A stretch of DNA of 64,000 nt from Massospora cicadina (Eukaryota > Entomophthoromycota > Entomophthoromycetes > Entomophthorales > Entomophthoraceae), in NCBI GenBank assembly GCA_022478985.1, contig JAKSZP010009201.1, positions 363,802 to 427,801 on the forward strand. Reading direction: 5' to 3'. The translations under genes were made by a program, and so were the position numbers. Positions 43,542-55,750 of this stretch are shown here, in pieces. Position 1 is the stretch's first letter. Each line of letters opens with the position of its first letter. Below the pieces are notes generated by a model that did not search any database, was not told the origin of the DNA, and was given only the letters and a program-made list of their open reading frames with translations.

Positions 43542-43555
43542 TAGTGAGCACCAAA
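43542..43555 (-). promoter_or_regulatory. tRNA-type primer-binding site of G
   Basis: Minus strand TTTGGTGCTCACTA next to the LTR end, the same core as C and F. Confidence 0.75.
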
Positions 43556-44453
43556 GTCAGTGCGCTGACCTCAGCTCACTTGCCTTTAGAGGCCAGCTCA
43601 CCTCTCAGGGGGTCTAATCCAAAGATTAGGCACCAAAAAATCTTTTAACATCACAATAGCTCTTTCTAAGCAAATCCTCTTTTGATTCTACCCCTTGTAT
43701 CATTGCTCGCTTGGTTAAACTGTCCTCGCCCATGATAAACTTCTTGACACTCTTAGACATACTTGAAATACATTGGCCCTTGGGACTCAACTGTAATCTT
43801 TCCAACCTCAACCTTGGGGTTTAAACTACCAAGTTATCCTAAACAGAGAGTGTCCCCTTTCAAATTGGTCAATCCCAGACTGGTTACTGGCAATTACTAA
43901 CTTGATACAACACAAGTTCAAACAAAAGATAAAATTTAAGACTCTGTAAAAAGGTTTTGATAAGATAAACGTGAAGAATTTTATACTCCAAGGGGAACTC
44001 AAGATATAATACGGATGAAATATTATAAAATAATTGGTCTTTAGGGGTACTGATTTTAGGTTATACAAGATCCTCTAGTCAGACATTTTCTTGCTTCTGC
44101 TTTCAATCTTCACTCATTTGAGCCAATTATTAAATGCGTGTGCTCATCTCATATTGGTTACCCTTGAACCTGGATGTTTGGGGCCTTTGTGCTAGCTCCT
44201 GTTTCAGGGTCTGGGCTCAATTGTACTTGTTTTCACTATGGTTTATACCTAGTTTGCTAATTCTGGTTTCAACATCAGGTTGGAATAATGGCGCTCCTAT
44301 GATGCACCTTGCATCATAGATTAGAGCTGCTCTTAAAAGTAGTTGATTGCTAGATTTGGCAACACTTGCTTCTGAACCTCAGCTGTCATAATTGGGCTCA
44401 ATTATTGATTTGTCACTAAAGAACTAGAATTAATTTCAACCCCTGAAATTATA
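43556..44453 (-). repeat. 5' LTR of G, left part
   Basis: First part of the LTR that F interrupts. It resumes at 55434. Similar to 37241-38180. Confidence 0.85.
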
Positions 44454-46781
44454 TTTTAAGCTTTCAGCCAATGGTGCAAGCTAAAATAACTCAAACAATG
44501 AATTTGAGGATATAAACTCGCTTTTCAAATGAAACTCCTGCTCATAATTGGGAAGTAGATTCTCTGATAATCCTCAATAATAGCCAAGTAACTCCAGTAT
44601 GCTCACCGTTCTCAAGTCTACTGGCACCAACTTATACAAGACCTTCTGTATTTGTATAAAATCAGGAAATTATTTTTCTATAATCAGGACTACTTCTCCG
44701 GCAGGCAACTATGTACTTCTCTTTGGGAAAAATAAACACACACAACTATCTAATAATGATGTAATAGAAACAGATACAAATATCTGACAGATGACAGATG
44801 GATAATACTTAATAAACTAAGCGACAGTAGTTATTAATGATCAAAAAACTAGTAAATGATGATTAATTGATGTTTTATTAATTGGCCAGGCACTGGTATT
44901 ATATACCTCTTAAGCATCTGTAAAAATTTTACTCTTAGGAGTTGATTATTGGAGGTCAACCCTAGTAATCTTTCTACTGCACAGGTTTGGTTTCCTTGTG
45001 CATCTCACGTTGTAAGAATATATATAAACTGATAATAGTATGACCACTAATATCTGTAGTTGATTTAGAATTATCTTCAGGCCCAACGCTTTGGCCAGTA
45101 TTTCTGATAATACTGAATATCGCACTCTTAGGGATTCATTCCCTATAGTCCTGTCCACTCAATCTTCATTAAGATCCTCTGATGACAGTCCCCTTTGGCC
45201 CAACACACAGTCGGCAGCAATCCCTTAGCTGTGGTTCCCTTTGTCTCTAGATTCCCGCTCAGATCTCTACTCTTCTTTGAGAGTCTACCAATTATTGCCT
45301 TCTGCAATAATATCCTTGAGATGAAATCTTCACACTATATGCTGATAGTCTAACTATTACCAAATCTACAGTCAAACTAATAAGGTTCTTTATTAGTTCT
45401 TTTCTGACCATAAATTTTTTTCAATCAGTGAGTACTTTTCAGAGTTTTTTGTTGTTTTTTATTGTAGTGAATTCTAAGGAATTTAAAGTGGATTTGGCTG
45501 TATAACCCTCAGTTGACACCTCTTCAATGAAATGGCAGCCGTTGCCATTAGGTCACCCTTCCTCATCTTGGCAGCGATGGTCTTCCCCATCCTGACTAGG
45601 ATTCTGATGTTAGACATCCTTGAGACCTCAAATAGAAAGATTCAAGAATGTATCATTAATGTTTTCCTCTAGATCTAAGTGAATCATCCATAATTGGCTA
45701 GCAACCTGCTTAGATAATGGGACTTTTTACCTGTTATGGCAGGTCACTTCACTAACCAATTGATTCGCTAATTTGCAGGTGGTATCACTCGCCTCACAAC
45801 TCAGTAACCATTCCCAATCAGTCAGTGATGAAACCTGACTGATCCCAATCAGTACACCTGATAGTTAATTACTATCAGCTGCCCTTATTTCGTTGGCCGC
45901 TCCACCCAATGAGATATTAGGTATTCATCCAGATCAATCCCCAATGGATATGACCAGTAAATATCCTAAAATCCCCTAAATATAGTTCCTCCCAAATTTG
46001 GTCAACAATTTCCAATTCACTTCGCCTTAGGAAATTTTCCCCTAGCAATACCAGGTAATTTAGCAGGCTAGGAATATAGGCAAAAATCCCAACAGCATCT
46101 TCTGGCTGAACTCATCAAAGAGATTAGTTCATTCATATTATGCCAATCTTCTGCTGGTCATGGCAATAATTATGAAAAATCACCAAGTCAATTTGGCCCA
46201 TGAATTGACTAAAAAAACAATCATTTCAGCCCGATTGAAAGCAATTTTACTCTCATTATTGGGACAACTTTGGGTTTTGAACTCAACATCAAAATCTTCC
46301 CAATTAGAGCTACGTCATAACTTGACGTCTAACAATAAATGGGGAATTAAACATATATGATCAAAAAAGATGATGCACCCAATTTGGGATGCCAGCAGGC
46401 CTCTCAATAGCACTAAGTACGCCCATAATTGGGATGTCTATGTTTAAGTGCTTAATTATCAATTTCATTAATTGAACCCAACTTCCACCTTAGTGCATTA
46501 AGATTAATGCACTAATTTAGGAGGTGCAATTTAGTTAATGCCATGGGACCACTTTGCACCAAAAGTTACCCATAATTGGCCATCATATATTAATATCATA
46601 GCTATTATTAGCTACAATAATTGGGCACCTCAAATTCATTTAGAGCGGTTATAAGGTGAATTTTTTTATCAGATTATGTTGATGAATTGGGAGGATCAAA
46701 GGAGCCATCATTTGAAGGAATCTATTAGTATTGATGGTTTTCTCAACGGTTTATTTTCAAGTCAACCATCAAAATATAACA
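44454..46781 (-). repeat. 3' LTR of F with a nested solo LTR
   Basis: Colinear with 54285-55428 except for a 1181-bp insertion at 44919-46099. Outside the insert the two copies differ at few positions (for example the identical TGGGATGCCAGCAGGCCTC block). Confidence 0.93.
44919..46094. mobile_element. Solo LTR inside the 3' LTR of F
   Basis: 1176 bp beginning TGTAAAAATTTTACTC and ending AAATCCCAACA. It is flanked by GCATC at 44914-44918 and 46095-46099, while the other F LTR has an unoccupied GCATC. TGT...ACA ends plus a 5-bp duplication identify it as a solo LTR. Its family has no other member in this window, and its orientation is undecided. Confidence 0.82.
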
Positions 46782-46795
46782 TTTCCCCCCACTTG
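46782..46795 (-). promoter_or_regulatory. Polypurine tract of F
   Basis: Minus strand AAGTGGGGGGAAA immediately before TGTTATATTTTG. Confidence 0.85.
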
Positions 46796-46998
46796 ACTGG
46801 AATATGAATGAGAAAATTCTTAAATTCATTTTCAAAGTCTGAAAACAGCTCATCCTCTACATACCATAATTTCATCACTTCCTCAAACCTAAAAAGCGGC
46901 ATCAGTTTAGTCATCTGCCCAGAAACATGCGTATGAATTTGTTTTTGGGCTCACTCTGAGCAGCAGAGTTGGGCCAGCTTCTTCCCACACCGACTATC

Positions 46999-47942
46999 AT
47001 GACGTCAACACAGCTTGAAACCTTCATTGAGGAGGAAGTTGTCCAAGTTGTGGATCCTACCCAAGGATTGATAGGGTATGAGCTCAGGTCTCGTGCTTCC
47101 ACAACTGTCTCAGCAGACAACTTCAGCCGCTCTTTTGATCCAAGAGAGCCAACCCTTTTGCTCCAGCTAGTTTATCAAGATGACAATCTTCTGGTGGAGT
47201 TTCTCTTTGTACTTGGCCATTTCCCAATGGCCCAAAACTACAGTGTGCTGCTGGGGTCAGCCAACTATTCTCAGCGAGGCCTACTGCTCAGCAAAACTTG
47301 GTCCAAATCTAATCATCTTTATGACCCCATCCATCTTTTGCCGGCCAAAGATACCTCTGTTTGACCTCAAGAGTTTGTTCAGGTTGACAGCTTTTTGGAG
47401 GAGGTTCTTGGTTCCTGGTCCAAGCTGCTTGAGGTGGCCTGATTTTGCTTCCTCTTTGGGTCTGAATACTCATGACGTTCAAGATAATTATTTTTACTCA
47501 GCCATTTGGGCAGCTTTTGAGGCCCTTCATCAGGATAACGCTGATAAATATCTCCCCAGGATGGACGTAGTCAGCCATCGTATGCACCTTTTCCCTGACT
47601 GGATGCCTTCAGGTCATTTGTTGCATGTTCCCCCTCTAATTGAGTGGTGGAAAACCCAGGCTTATTGCGTTAGATTGTCAACCCCAAAAATTTATCAGTA
47701 TTGAACTGATTTCCTAGTCGACTGTCTTCTCTTAGGCGCATGTTTCCCACCTGATTGTGGGCTCAATCAGGTAACTATAAAGGTTTGTGCCTCCTCTCCC
47801 CATTGTTTGCTGGGGGTCATCTTTAATGAGTGCGCGGCGCATCTGGCTCTATGCCATTACAGCCCTTTTTCTTGTTGCCCAGCAACTAGATTGGGCCAAA
47901 TTGGCGCGTGAAGCAAAGTTTCAAGTTCTGAGTCACCTCCCC
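46999..47942 (+). pseudogene. Antisense accessory coding region in F (unknown)
   Basis: Plus-strand coding region lying between integrase and the 3' LTR of the minus-strand element F. From ATG 46999 (MTSTQLETFIEEEVVQVVDP) it is open to a TGA at 47362-47364. It continues in frame for 28 codons to a second TGA, then in another frame as DNYFYSAIWAAFEALHQDNADK...LPRMDVVSHRMHLFPDW...HVPPLIEWWKTQAY to 47704. A last open piece (RRIWLYAITALFLVAQQLDWAKLAREAK...) ends at a TAA near 47941. I recognise no domain. It could be an element-encoded antisense gene, a captured host gene or a separate insertion. Confidence 0.5.
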
Positions 47943-48160
47943 CTTGAAGCTGAGGTATAAAACTCATTTTATTTATTAAAATTTATAATTTTCTTATTAC
48001 TTGAAATTAAAATCTTATTCTCTTTTTTTACTATGTATATAGATAATGAAAATTTTTTTGCCACTATTATATATCTTTTTTCTTATTATTATTTTCTCAT
48101 AACAATCATTTTCAATTAATTATATATACTTATATTTAAATTCTTCTCTTCTAATCAGGC
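47943..48160. other. AT-rich spacer in F
   Basis: Very AT-rich, T-run-laden stretch between the antisense region and the integrase end. Nothing is encoded. Confidence 0.5.
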
Positions 48161-49215
48161 CACTTTTTAAACTTCCTTAGGAATTAAGCATGGACTTGAT
48201 TATATATATGACCCAAATTTTTCTCCTTAATAGTGTAAGAAAAGTTCAAAGTCTTATTTATAACCTTGAATGGACCAACCCAAATGCAATTTAACTTGTA
48301 AATTCAGCTCAAACCATGGGTATTAAAAAATAATACTATATCCCCCACAGCGAATTTAGGCAGATTGTACCGGGTTTTTTGATCTTTTCCATGTTGGACC
48401 TTATGGAGTTTGAAGTTATTATTGAAAGCCTGGGCTTGCAGTTTAATTAAAGTCTCAGCAAGCCTCTCAACATACTGAGAATAGCTCATTTCCTGGGGTT
48501 CTTGTAATAAGGAATACAACAATGGTGGTAAGGCTGGATGCTTCCCATATAGAAGTTGGAATGGAGACATCTTCGTGGCCAAATGGTAAGAGATGTTGTA
48601 GGCAAGAATGGCTGAGCTGAGGAATGTGCTCCATTTGGAGGGCTTCTGAGAAGTCAGCTTCCTTAGGATATTGACAAGTGTTCCATTACCTCGTTCTACT
48701 GCACCATTTGTTTCTGGGTGGTATGGAGTTGATAGAACACCACGCATCCCCATTTTTCATTAAGCTTCTGAAGAATAACCACAGTATAATTTGTGCCATT
48801 ATCCGTTATTATAAATTGAGGATATCCGTGCAAATGAATAACTTACTCCAAGATAAATTTAGCATTTGTTGAGGCTCCTAAGTCTCGAATAGCCCTGGCT
48901 TTGACCTATTTCGTTAAGTGATCAATTGCACAATAATATATTTGGCTTTTGCATTGCTAATTGGGGGGTCCAACCACATCTATAGATATAGTGTAACAAG
49001 CAAATTTGGGCCGAACAAGCTGGTATGAAGTAGCTTTTAGAAAGGTTTTTTTCCCCTTGGCACTCTTGGCAACAGCTCAAAGTTTCAGGGATGTCAAAAT
49101 GCATCGATTCCCAATAGTAATTTTGCTTAAGCTGCTCCTTGGTTTTTTTAAAGCCTCCATGGCCAGTAGCCTTATGAGCAGCCAAAATTAGATCTGCTTA
49201 AGCTGAGGGATGTGG
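48161..49215 (-). pseudogene. Integrase, F
   Basis: Zinc module fully readable: AHKATGHGGFKKTKEQLKQNY...SCCQECQG (HHCC kept, 49090-49185). Core region 1 is ISIDVVGPP (frame change near 49000). Region 3 is PYHPETNGAVERGNGTL (about 48690-48730). The C-terminal part is 48304-48560 (ISYHLATKMSPFQLLYGKH, FAVGDIVLFFN). A GPFKVI-like end lies near 48260. No chromodomain follows. Confidence 0.9.
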
Positions 49216-49930
49216 CTATATATATTTCTTTTCATCAATCACCTTAAATAAGACTCCTTTTTTAGTCTGGGTATCCTTTCTTAATTTGGAGAGAATTTTC
49301 TGCACTTGTTTGGGCTCATTTGCAAAATTTCCATTAACAATCTTCTGGAACAAGGCATCTGCTGGCTGGCAGAGGGTTGCTACGATGGGCAGATGAGACA
49401 AAAAATCAGCATTCTGATGCCTAGCACCAGCCCAGTGCTTGATGGTATAGTCATAATCCTGCAGCTTAAGTGCCCAGCAGCCAAACGTCCTTCTGGCTCC
49501 TTCAAGTTGTTAAGCCAGCTTAGGTATGCATGATCTGTAACCACGGTGAAATGCACTCCAAGAAGTTATACTCAGAACTGTTTATAGGCATATATATAAT
49601 GGCCAAACACTCTCTTTCTGTTACAGTATAATTTCTTTCATGGGCATTTAGGGTCCGACTAACATAGGCTACTGGGTGCTCTTCGCCATCTTCTCTGACT
49701 TGGGACAAAATGTCTCCAATTGCTGTTAATGATGCATCAGTCTGAACAATAAATTCTCGGTCAAAGTCAGGATAGTGCAATACTGGTGCGACTAATAGGG
49801 CCAAACAAAGCTGGTCAAATGCCTCCTGGAAGGCCAAATTCCACTCAAAAGAGACCTTATCCTTAAGTAGATAAAATAAAGGTTCTCCAATTTGAGCAAA
49901 GTCAGCAATAATTTTGTCTATAATACCCAA
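49216..49930 (-). pseudogene. RNase H and connection, F
   Basis: FIVQTDASLTAIGDILSQVREDGEEHPVAYVSRTLNAHERNYTVTERECLA lies within one frame (49520-49930), with catalytic TDAS kept. 49216-49500 carries the remaining RNase H end and the linker to integrase (QVQKILSKLRKDTQTKKGVLF). Confidence 0.92.
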
Positions 49931-50813
49931 GCATGCCCAAAAGTACTTGAATATCTCGCTTGGATTTGGGCCTCTTCATCTTAGATATTGCTTCCAATCT
50001 GGCTGGTTGTGGCCGAAGACCTTCCTTATTAATTACAAACCCAAGGTATTCCAGCTGGTCCTTAAAGAATTGACACTTCCTGGGCTTGATCTTCAAGTTT
50101 GCAGCTGCTAACCTCTTGAAAACCTCTTCCAGGTGTTCCAGATGTTCATCAAAGGTACAACTTAATATGTTTATATCATCTAGGTATACTAGTACACATG
50201 AAAATTTAAGATCGCCCAGTATGATGTCCATCTATCTCTGGAAGGTTACTGGAGCATTGCAGAGTCCTTGGGGCATCCTTGTTGGTTGAAATAACCCTTC
50301 TTGGGTAATAATTGCGCACTTTTCTCGCTCATCTTTGGGCAGATAAATTTTCTAATACCCACTAATTAAATCCATCGCTGAGAAGAACTTTGCACCCCCT
50401 AAGCCTGTCTAGGGCATCGTCAATTTGTGGAAGATGATAGGAATCCTTTTTGGTAATATTATTAAGCTTCCAGTAGTCAATAACAACCCGGTTGCTCCCA
50501 TCTTTCTTTTTTTACAATAAGAATTGGGCTAGCCCATGGACTCTTGGATGGCATCAACATGCCACGGTCAGGAAGTTCTTTAATTTAACTTTGACACAAC
50601 TTCTTCAGCAGTTTTTTAACGTCTAATTGGCCTCAATCAGATAAGTAAATGGTCCTCAGTATCTATCATATGGATCACTCCTCTCACACATCCAAGGTCA
50701 AAATCATCCTTAGCGAATATCTCATGATATTTCTCGAATCATCCCCAAACTTGGTCCTTTTCCTGATCATTTAGTTTCCCTAAATCGGCCACAGGTATGA
50801 CATTATACACATA
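49902..50813 (-). pseudogene. Reverse transcriptase, F
   Basis: 49902-50231 is open: LKFSCVLVYLDDINILS (YLDD intact), HLEHLEEVFKRLAAANLKIK, RKCQFFKDQLEYLGFVI. Upstream, frameshifted fingers (DYWKLNNITKKDSYHLPQIDD near 50430-50490) and PQGLCNAPVTF (about 50240-50275) are readable. Confidence 0.92.
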
Positions 50814-51700
50814 TTAAAACTCATCATCAGGAAGCCCTAGCTCATCCAGGGTTCCAAAATTGTGGAAAGATTCAATCTCCATCATAGGGATCAAATGAAG
50901 ATAGGCAACCACCTGGTGCCTTTTGATGAAGATTAGCTGATTCTGCATGTTTGCACAAAATACACTAATTTCTTGATGTCCAGGAATAATTTTTCCAGGC
51001 GCCACATTAGGTTCAAGTCGAGTTTGGGACCAAAATTGAAAAACTTCGCCATAAAGATCTTCTGGGATTTGAATTATCAGCCCAGTTTTGACTACTGCCT
51101 GTATTCCTGAGTCCAGAGTTAGCTCCTTGTTTGCTCGGAGGGGTATTCCCTTAGACTCATGGATTTGCGTTGGCAAGGCCTTGACATAACGCTTTGATTT
51201 ATGGTATTTGATAGGGATTATTCCATCTTGATAGGCCATATTAATGAACAGATTAGGCTTCTTTAGTCCCGAATTCACATTTTTTGTATAATAAATTGGG
51301 ATGGTTTGGTTCAAAATAGTTAAGGTATCATCCTTATGGCTTGTGACCATTCCATAACTTCTCATAAAATCAGTGCCAATTTGGACCTCATAGTTCTGAT
51401 TTGGCAAGACTATAGCTGGAGCGGATACTACTATAGACCCAAATCTTACAGGCAAGGCACTATATGCCCAAGAGTACCTGTGGTATATGTTCCTGCAGTG
51501 CCATATTCTTGATTGTGGGCAACATCTGGGGCTATTCCCAAAAACTTCACCAACTTAGTGCTGATGATATTTAAAGGGGCTCCACTATCAATAATGGCCC
51601 AAACATTGACCTTATTGACAGCAATATCAGCATAGGTACACTCAGAGTATGGTTCAGAAGTGTTTATTAAGTGAATAGATTCAGATTTGCCCGACTCCAA
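50814..51700 (-). pseudogene. Aspartic protease and linker, F
   Basis: 51446-51700 holds SEPYSECTYADIAVNKVNVWAIIDSGAPLNIISTKLV with an intact DSGA active site. 50814-51455 is a 213-codon open linker with the protease C-terminus (YEVQIGTDFMRSYGMV) and the GIPLRANKELTLDSGIQAVV domain also seen in C and D. Confidence 0.92.
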
Positions 51701-54191
51701 GTGTCATTTGAGGCAGAAACATATTTCAGGGAAGTTTTCCGCCAGAGTCTGCATAGGGATTGCGACCTGTACATCTTTTAGGGAGGGCAGGTCATGAGAG
51801 CAGGTAGTGTGAGGATCAAGGCCATGGTCCATAATTTGCTTGACTTATGGTTTGGCCACCTCTTTTCGGGCCTCTTATGAGGCTTCACCTGATTTTTGGC
51901 CTTTTTGAGTCTGGTTGTAATCATATATACATTGTCAGCCATGTTACAATGTAATGAATCTTTGCCAATCAAATTGGACACAAAAAATTTGCCAGGATTG
52001 GGAGGAATGTTTTTGGCATGTTGGGTGGTAGTTGAGCATTCCGCCTCTACTTCACCTGCCTTTTTCCCGAATATGTGTCCTTTTCAACTTTGTAAGCCAC
52101 ATTAACTCCTGTTTTCCCGTCTATTCAGGCATAAGACTTGCCTGCGACGTGCCTTTTTCTACCACAATAATGACAAGTGATAGCATTAGATTTGGGATGG
52201 TCAGGTTTCTGATCTTTAAGATTCCCATTTCTTTCTTGACTGTGGCTTGTATTACTAATTTTATGTTGAGGGCATACCCATTGCAGATTGTTTATCTGAT
52301 TTAGAGCATCAAAGCTCCTTGCACAGCGGCGTAAATAGTCTACAAGTCTAATTGTCTCCATATCATGATTAAAAGCAGGAATCATTACTTGTTTCAAATC
52401 ACGATATGGCTGTACAGCATGTTCCATGGTGATTAATGCATCATATTCAGTCATAATGTTTGATCCGAGGAGTACTTGAGCTTCATGGTAAAATTGATTG
52501 GAAAACTCTTCGATAGACTCAATAGGTCTAAACTTGATATTTAAGAGATCCATCTTTCATGTCGACAGCTTTTTGGGCCCACCAAATTTCTTAATGATGG
52601 CCTGTCAGGCCTCGTTATAAGACCAATTTTCCCCTAAATAGGGCATTACAAGGTCTACGCTGTGTAAATCCAGACAATTGATAAGCGCTGTCACCTTTGC
52701 ATGATTGGACGCTCCTCTCATAGCCTTCTCAAATAGCTTCAAGAAAGAGTATACATTGCCATCTTTATTGAATTTTGGCAAGTTAAGTGGTTTGAAGTCA
52801 TCTCTGTCTGAGTCCCTAATTGGAGAGGCAGTTTCTCTTCTTAAGTTTGACTGACTTGGGGAACCTTCGGGAAGAATGGGATGCTGGGAACGACTTGGAG
52901 TGAGCATAGAAGTAAGAAATCGTGGAATGGTTCATATATTCGATACATCCATCCCATAATCTTCATCTGCCTCATGTTAATCATCTGATCACTTGACTCT
53001 ATTTTCTGAAATTGGGACTGATGTGGCTTCTTAAGCACACTTTAACTGCCTTTAGAGCTGCTTATCAACCTCCCCTCCCCCCAGACTGGTTGCACACTTG
53101 TAACTATTAGTCTTAAGATACTCCATTTCCTTGTTAGCTTGAGAGAGATCTGCTTCAGCTAATGTCACTCGGGCCAAAAGTGCCTTCATTTCTTTGGACA
53201 TTCTCGACATCCTTGTGTTAGCAAGTGTCAGTTGACTCTCCATATTGGTTTTCTCCTTAAATAAAATTGTATTGAAAGTACAAAGTTTAGAAATACTTGA
53301 CCATACGTTGGCTAATTCAGCCTTGATATCTGAATTATCTGGGTTGTTCTACTGTAGTAAGAGGTAACTGGGCTAAAGCTTCGATATCTCTCTGCATAGC
53401 TGAAAAATTGGTTCGAATATATTTTACAAATGACGTATTTTTCCTTGAACTCTCTAAGGGTTTTTCTTGAATCTTGACCCTGTTTGGAGAAAATTTTCTG
53501 TAATAGCTGCAACATAATTATACTGTGTCTCAAGTCTGATGCAGTGGTTGGTGATATCCTGTACCAACTGACTTGAGAGTCCTAAATTGTTCAGCACTTG
53601 TATAGCTATCTTTAGGACGCCTTCATTAAGTTGAGTTACCAACTCATCAATTCGGCCATGGGCTTCTGCTGCAGCTCCAGTGTTTGAAATGATTGCTTTG
53701 CGCACTTCTGCAAAGCAAGTATCCAATTTCTCTAATAAGCAAGCATGGGCTGACCATCCTCATCTTGAATATGGTGATTGTGAGAAAGCTCAAGATTTTG
53801 ATGTGAAAAGATGAGTTGAGCATGCTTAATAGATGGTTGTACAAAATTAACTAAATATTTGTATGTGTTGGCCTGACTCTCCTGAAGTCTTCAGGCCAAA
53901 CCAGCCATGGTGGCTTCTCTATATTTTTTAAAATTCACTCTTCAGTGCTTGATCCTTAATGTAATAAAATAGACCAAAGCTTGGGTCAATTGTTGAAGAA
54001 CCAACTTGGTAGCCTTGAAACAGGGTTTTCAGCATTTCCTTGATGTTAGCCTGGGTAAACTCAGCCGGATTAGAAGGTAAAGTTGAGCCTGTTCCAGTCG
54101 CTAATAGCTCCAATGAGTAACTGTTCCCCTCCTCATTGTTGGAACAATTTGAGGTAAAATATTCAATAAACTGAAAATCGCCTGTTTCCAT
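51701..54191 (-). pseudogene. Gag of F with long coiled-coil N-terminus
   Basis: The probable start is at 54191 (METGDFQFIEYFTSN), about 95 nt after the primer site. 53052-53900 encodes heptad-rich helices (MSRMSKEMKALLARVTLAEA..., RIDELVTQLNEGVLKIAIQV). The core is at 52605-52907 (NLPKFNKDGNVYSFLKLFEKAMRGAS) and 52200-52553 (IKFRPIESIEEFSNQFYHEAQ). The zinc knuckle is at 52134-52180, CHYCGRKRHVAGKS, with the last Cys lost to Ser. At roughly 800 codons it is much longer than most Ty3/Gypsy Gags. Several frameshifts. Confidence 0.85.
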
Positions 54192-54269
54192 TTCATTGTT
54201 GCTGTACTTTCAGGCAAATTCTGAAAGCTGATCATCCATATTCATATTAAAGTAGTTGTTTTTTTCTTT

Positions 54270-54284
54270 GAGTGAGCACCAAAA
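54270..54284 (-). promoter_or_regulatory. tRNA-type primer-binding site of F
   Basis: Minus strand TTTTGGTGCTCACTC directly after the 5' LTR end. Confidence 0.8.
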
Positions 54285-55428
54285 TGTTAAGTTTTCAGCT
54301 GATGGTGCAAGCTAAAAAACTTAACAATGAAATCGAGGATATAAATTCGCTTTTCAAATGAAACTCCTGCTCATAATTGGGAAGTAGATTCTCTGATAAG
54401 CCTCAATAATAGCCAAGTAACTCCAGTATGCTCACCGTACTCAAGTCTACTGGCACCAACTTATATAAGACCTTCTGTCTTTGTATAAAACCAGGAAATT
54501 ATTTATTATAAATGGGACTACTTCTCTGGGAGGCAAATATGTACTTCTCTTCAGGAAGAATAAACACACATAACTATCTAATAAAGATGTAATGGCAACA
54601 GATATGAATATCTGACATACAACAGATGGATAATACTTAATAAACTAAGTGACAGTAGTTATTAATGATCAATAAACTGGTAAATGATGATTAATTGATG
54701 TTTATTAATTGGATAGGCACTAGTATTATATACCTCTCAGGCATCTCCTGGCCAAACTCATCTATTAGATGAAAACATTCATATTATGCCAATCCTCTGA
54801 TGGTCATGGCAATAATTGTGAAAAATTTTAAGTCAATTTGGCCCATAAATCAACTAAAAATAACAATCATTTCAGCCCAATTGAAGGCAATTTTACTCTA
54901 ATAATTGGGACAACTTTGGGTTTGAACTCAACGTCAAATTCTTCCCAATTAGAGCTACGTCATAACTCGACGTCTAACAATAAATGGGGAATTAAACATA
55001 TATGATCATAAAAGATGATGCACCCCAATTTGGGATGCCAGCAGGCCTCTCAATAGCACTAAGTACGCCCATAATTGGGATGTCTATGTTTAAGTGCTTA
55101 ATTATCAATTTCATTAATTGAACCCAACTTCCACCTTAGTGCATTAAGATTAATGCACTAATTTAGGAGGTGCAATTTAGTTAATGCCATGGGACCACTT
55201 TGCACCAAAGTGGACCCATAATCAGCCATAATATAATTATATCATAGCTATTATTAGCTACAATAATTGGGCACCTCAGATGCAATCAGAGTGGTTATGA
55301 GGTGAATATGATTTATCAGATTATGCAGATGAATTGGGAGGATCAAAAGAGCCATTATTGGAAGGAATCTATTAGTATTGATGGTTTTCTCAAAGGGTTT
55401 TTTTTGAGTCAACCATAAAAATCTAACA
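54285..55428 (-). repeat. 5' LTR of F
   Basis: 1144 bp. Minus strand TGTTAGATTTTTATGG...AAAACTTAACA. It keeps the unoccupied GCATC site of the solo LTR. Confidence 0.94.
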
Positions 55429-55433
55429 GTATA

Positions 55434-55738
55434 AAAAGGGATCATTTTATATTAAAAATTTTGGGCAGCGTTGTCATCTTCATAAATAAACTCTTCTGAC
55501 TCAGCAGGGCGAAGAATATTTTGCATGACATCACCTTGCCATTACTTAAGATTATTGCTAATGACATCATTCTTATCAGCCTGAAAATTCCTTAGCTCTA
55601 TCTCACCTATAAAAGGGCCTTGACTTTCACCATTTTCAGTTTACTGGACGCAAGTACTACATTAATATAGGGGTTGTTTTCCCAATTTCCACTGGTCAAG
55701 TAATGACCAATATACCAGTTGCAGTCTCATCAACTAAT
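55434..55738 (-). repeat. 5' LTR of G, right part
   Basis: Continues 43556-44453. TATAAAAAGGG, CTCAGCAGGGC and TATAAAAGGGCCTTGA blocks match 38180-38480. Confidence 0.85.
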
Positions 55739-55750
55739 ATGAGTATAAGG
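55736..55750 (+). repeat. Left target-site duplication of H2
   Basis: AATATGAGTATAAGG, identical to 57182-57196. It contains the last bases of the LTR of G and its ATGAG target duplication, so H2 arrived after G. Confidence 0.85.

Larger units (their letters stand above)
44454..55428 (-). mobile_element. Element F: Ty3/Gypsy element with antisense accessory region
   Basis: Minus strand. The 5' LTR is 54285-55428, the 3' LTR is 44454-46781 (enlarged by a solo LTR), and TTATA (44449-44453) / GTATA (55429-55433) are the flanking duplications. Net length is about 9.8 kb, the longest element here, because gag has a long N-terminal region and because 1.4 kb separates integrase from the 3' LTR. It lies in the 5' LTR of G. 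It belongs to the same lineage as I. Confidence 0.93.
37241..55738 (-). mobile_element. Element G: old Ty3/Gypsy element split by F
   Basis: Minus strand. The 3' LTR is 37241-38484, the 5' LTR is 43556-44453 plus 55434-55738, and the flanking duplications are ATGAG. Net length is about 7.5 kb after removing F. Gag, protease, RT, RNase H and integrase are all recognisable but heavily decayed. The LTRs are strongly diverged from each other. A third LTR of this family lies at 57368-58574 in the other orientation. Confidence 0.85.

Noticed and set aside
44924..46100. Deletion in one F LTR between GCATC repeats instead of an insertion in the other
   Set aside because: The extra 1176 bp has TGT...ACA ends exactly inside the repeats, which fits LTR insertion far better than a coincidental deletion.
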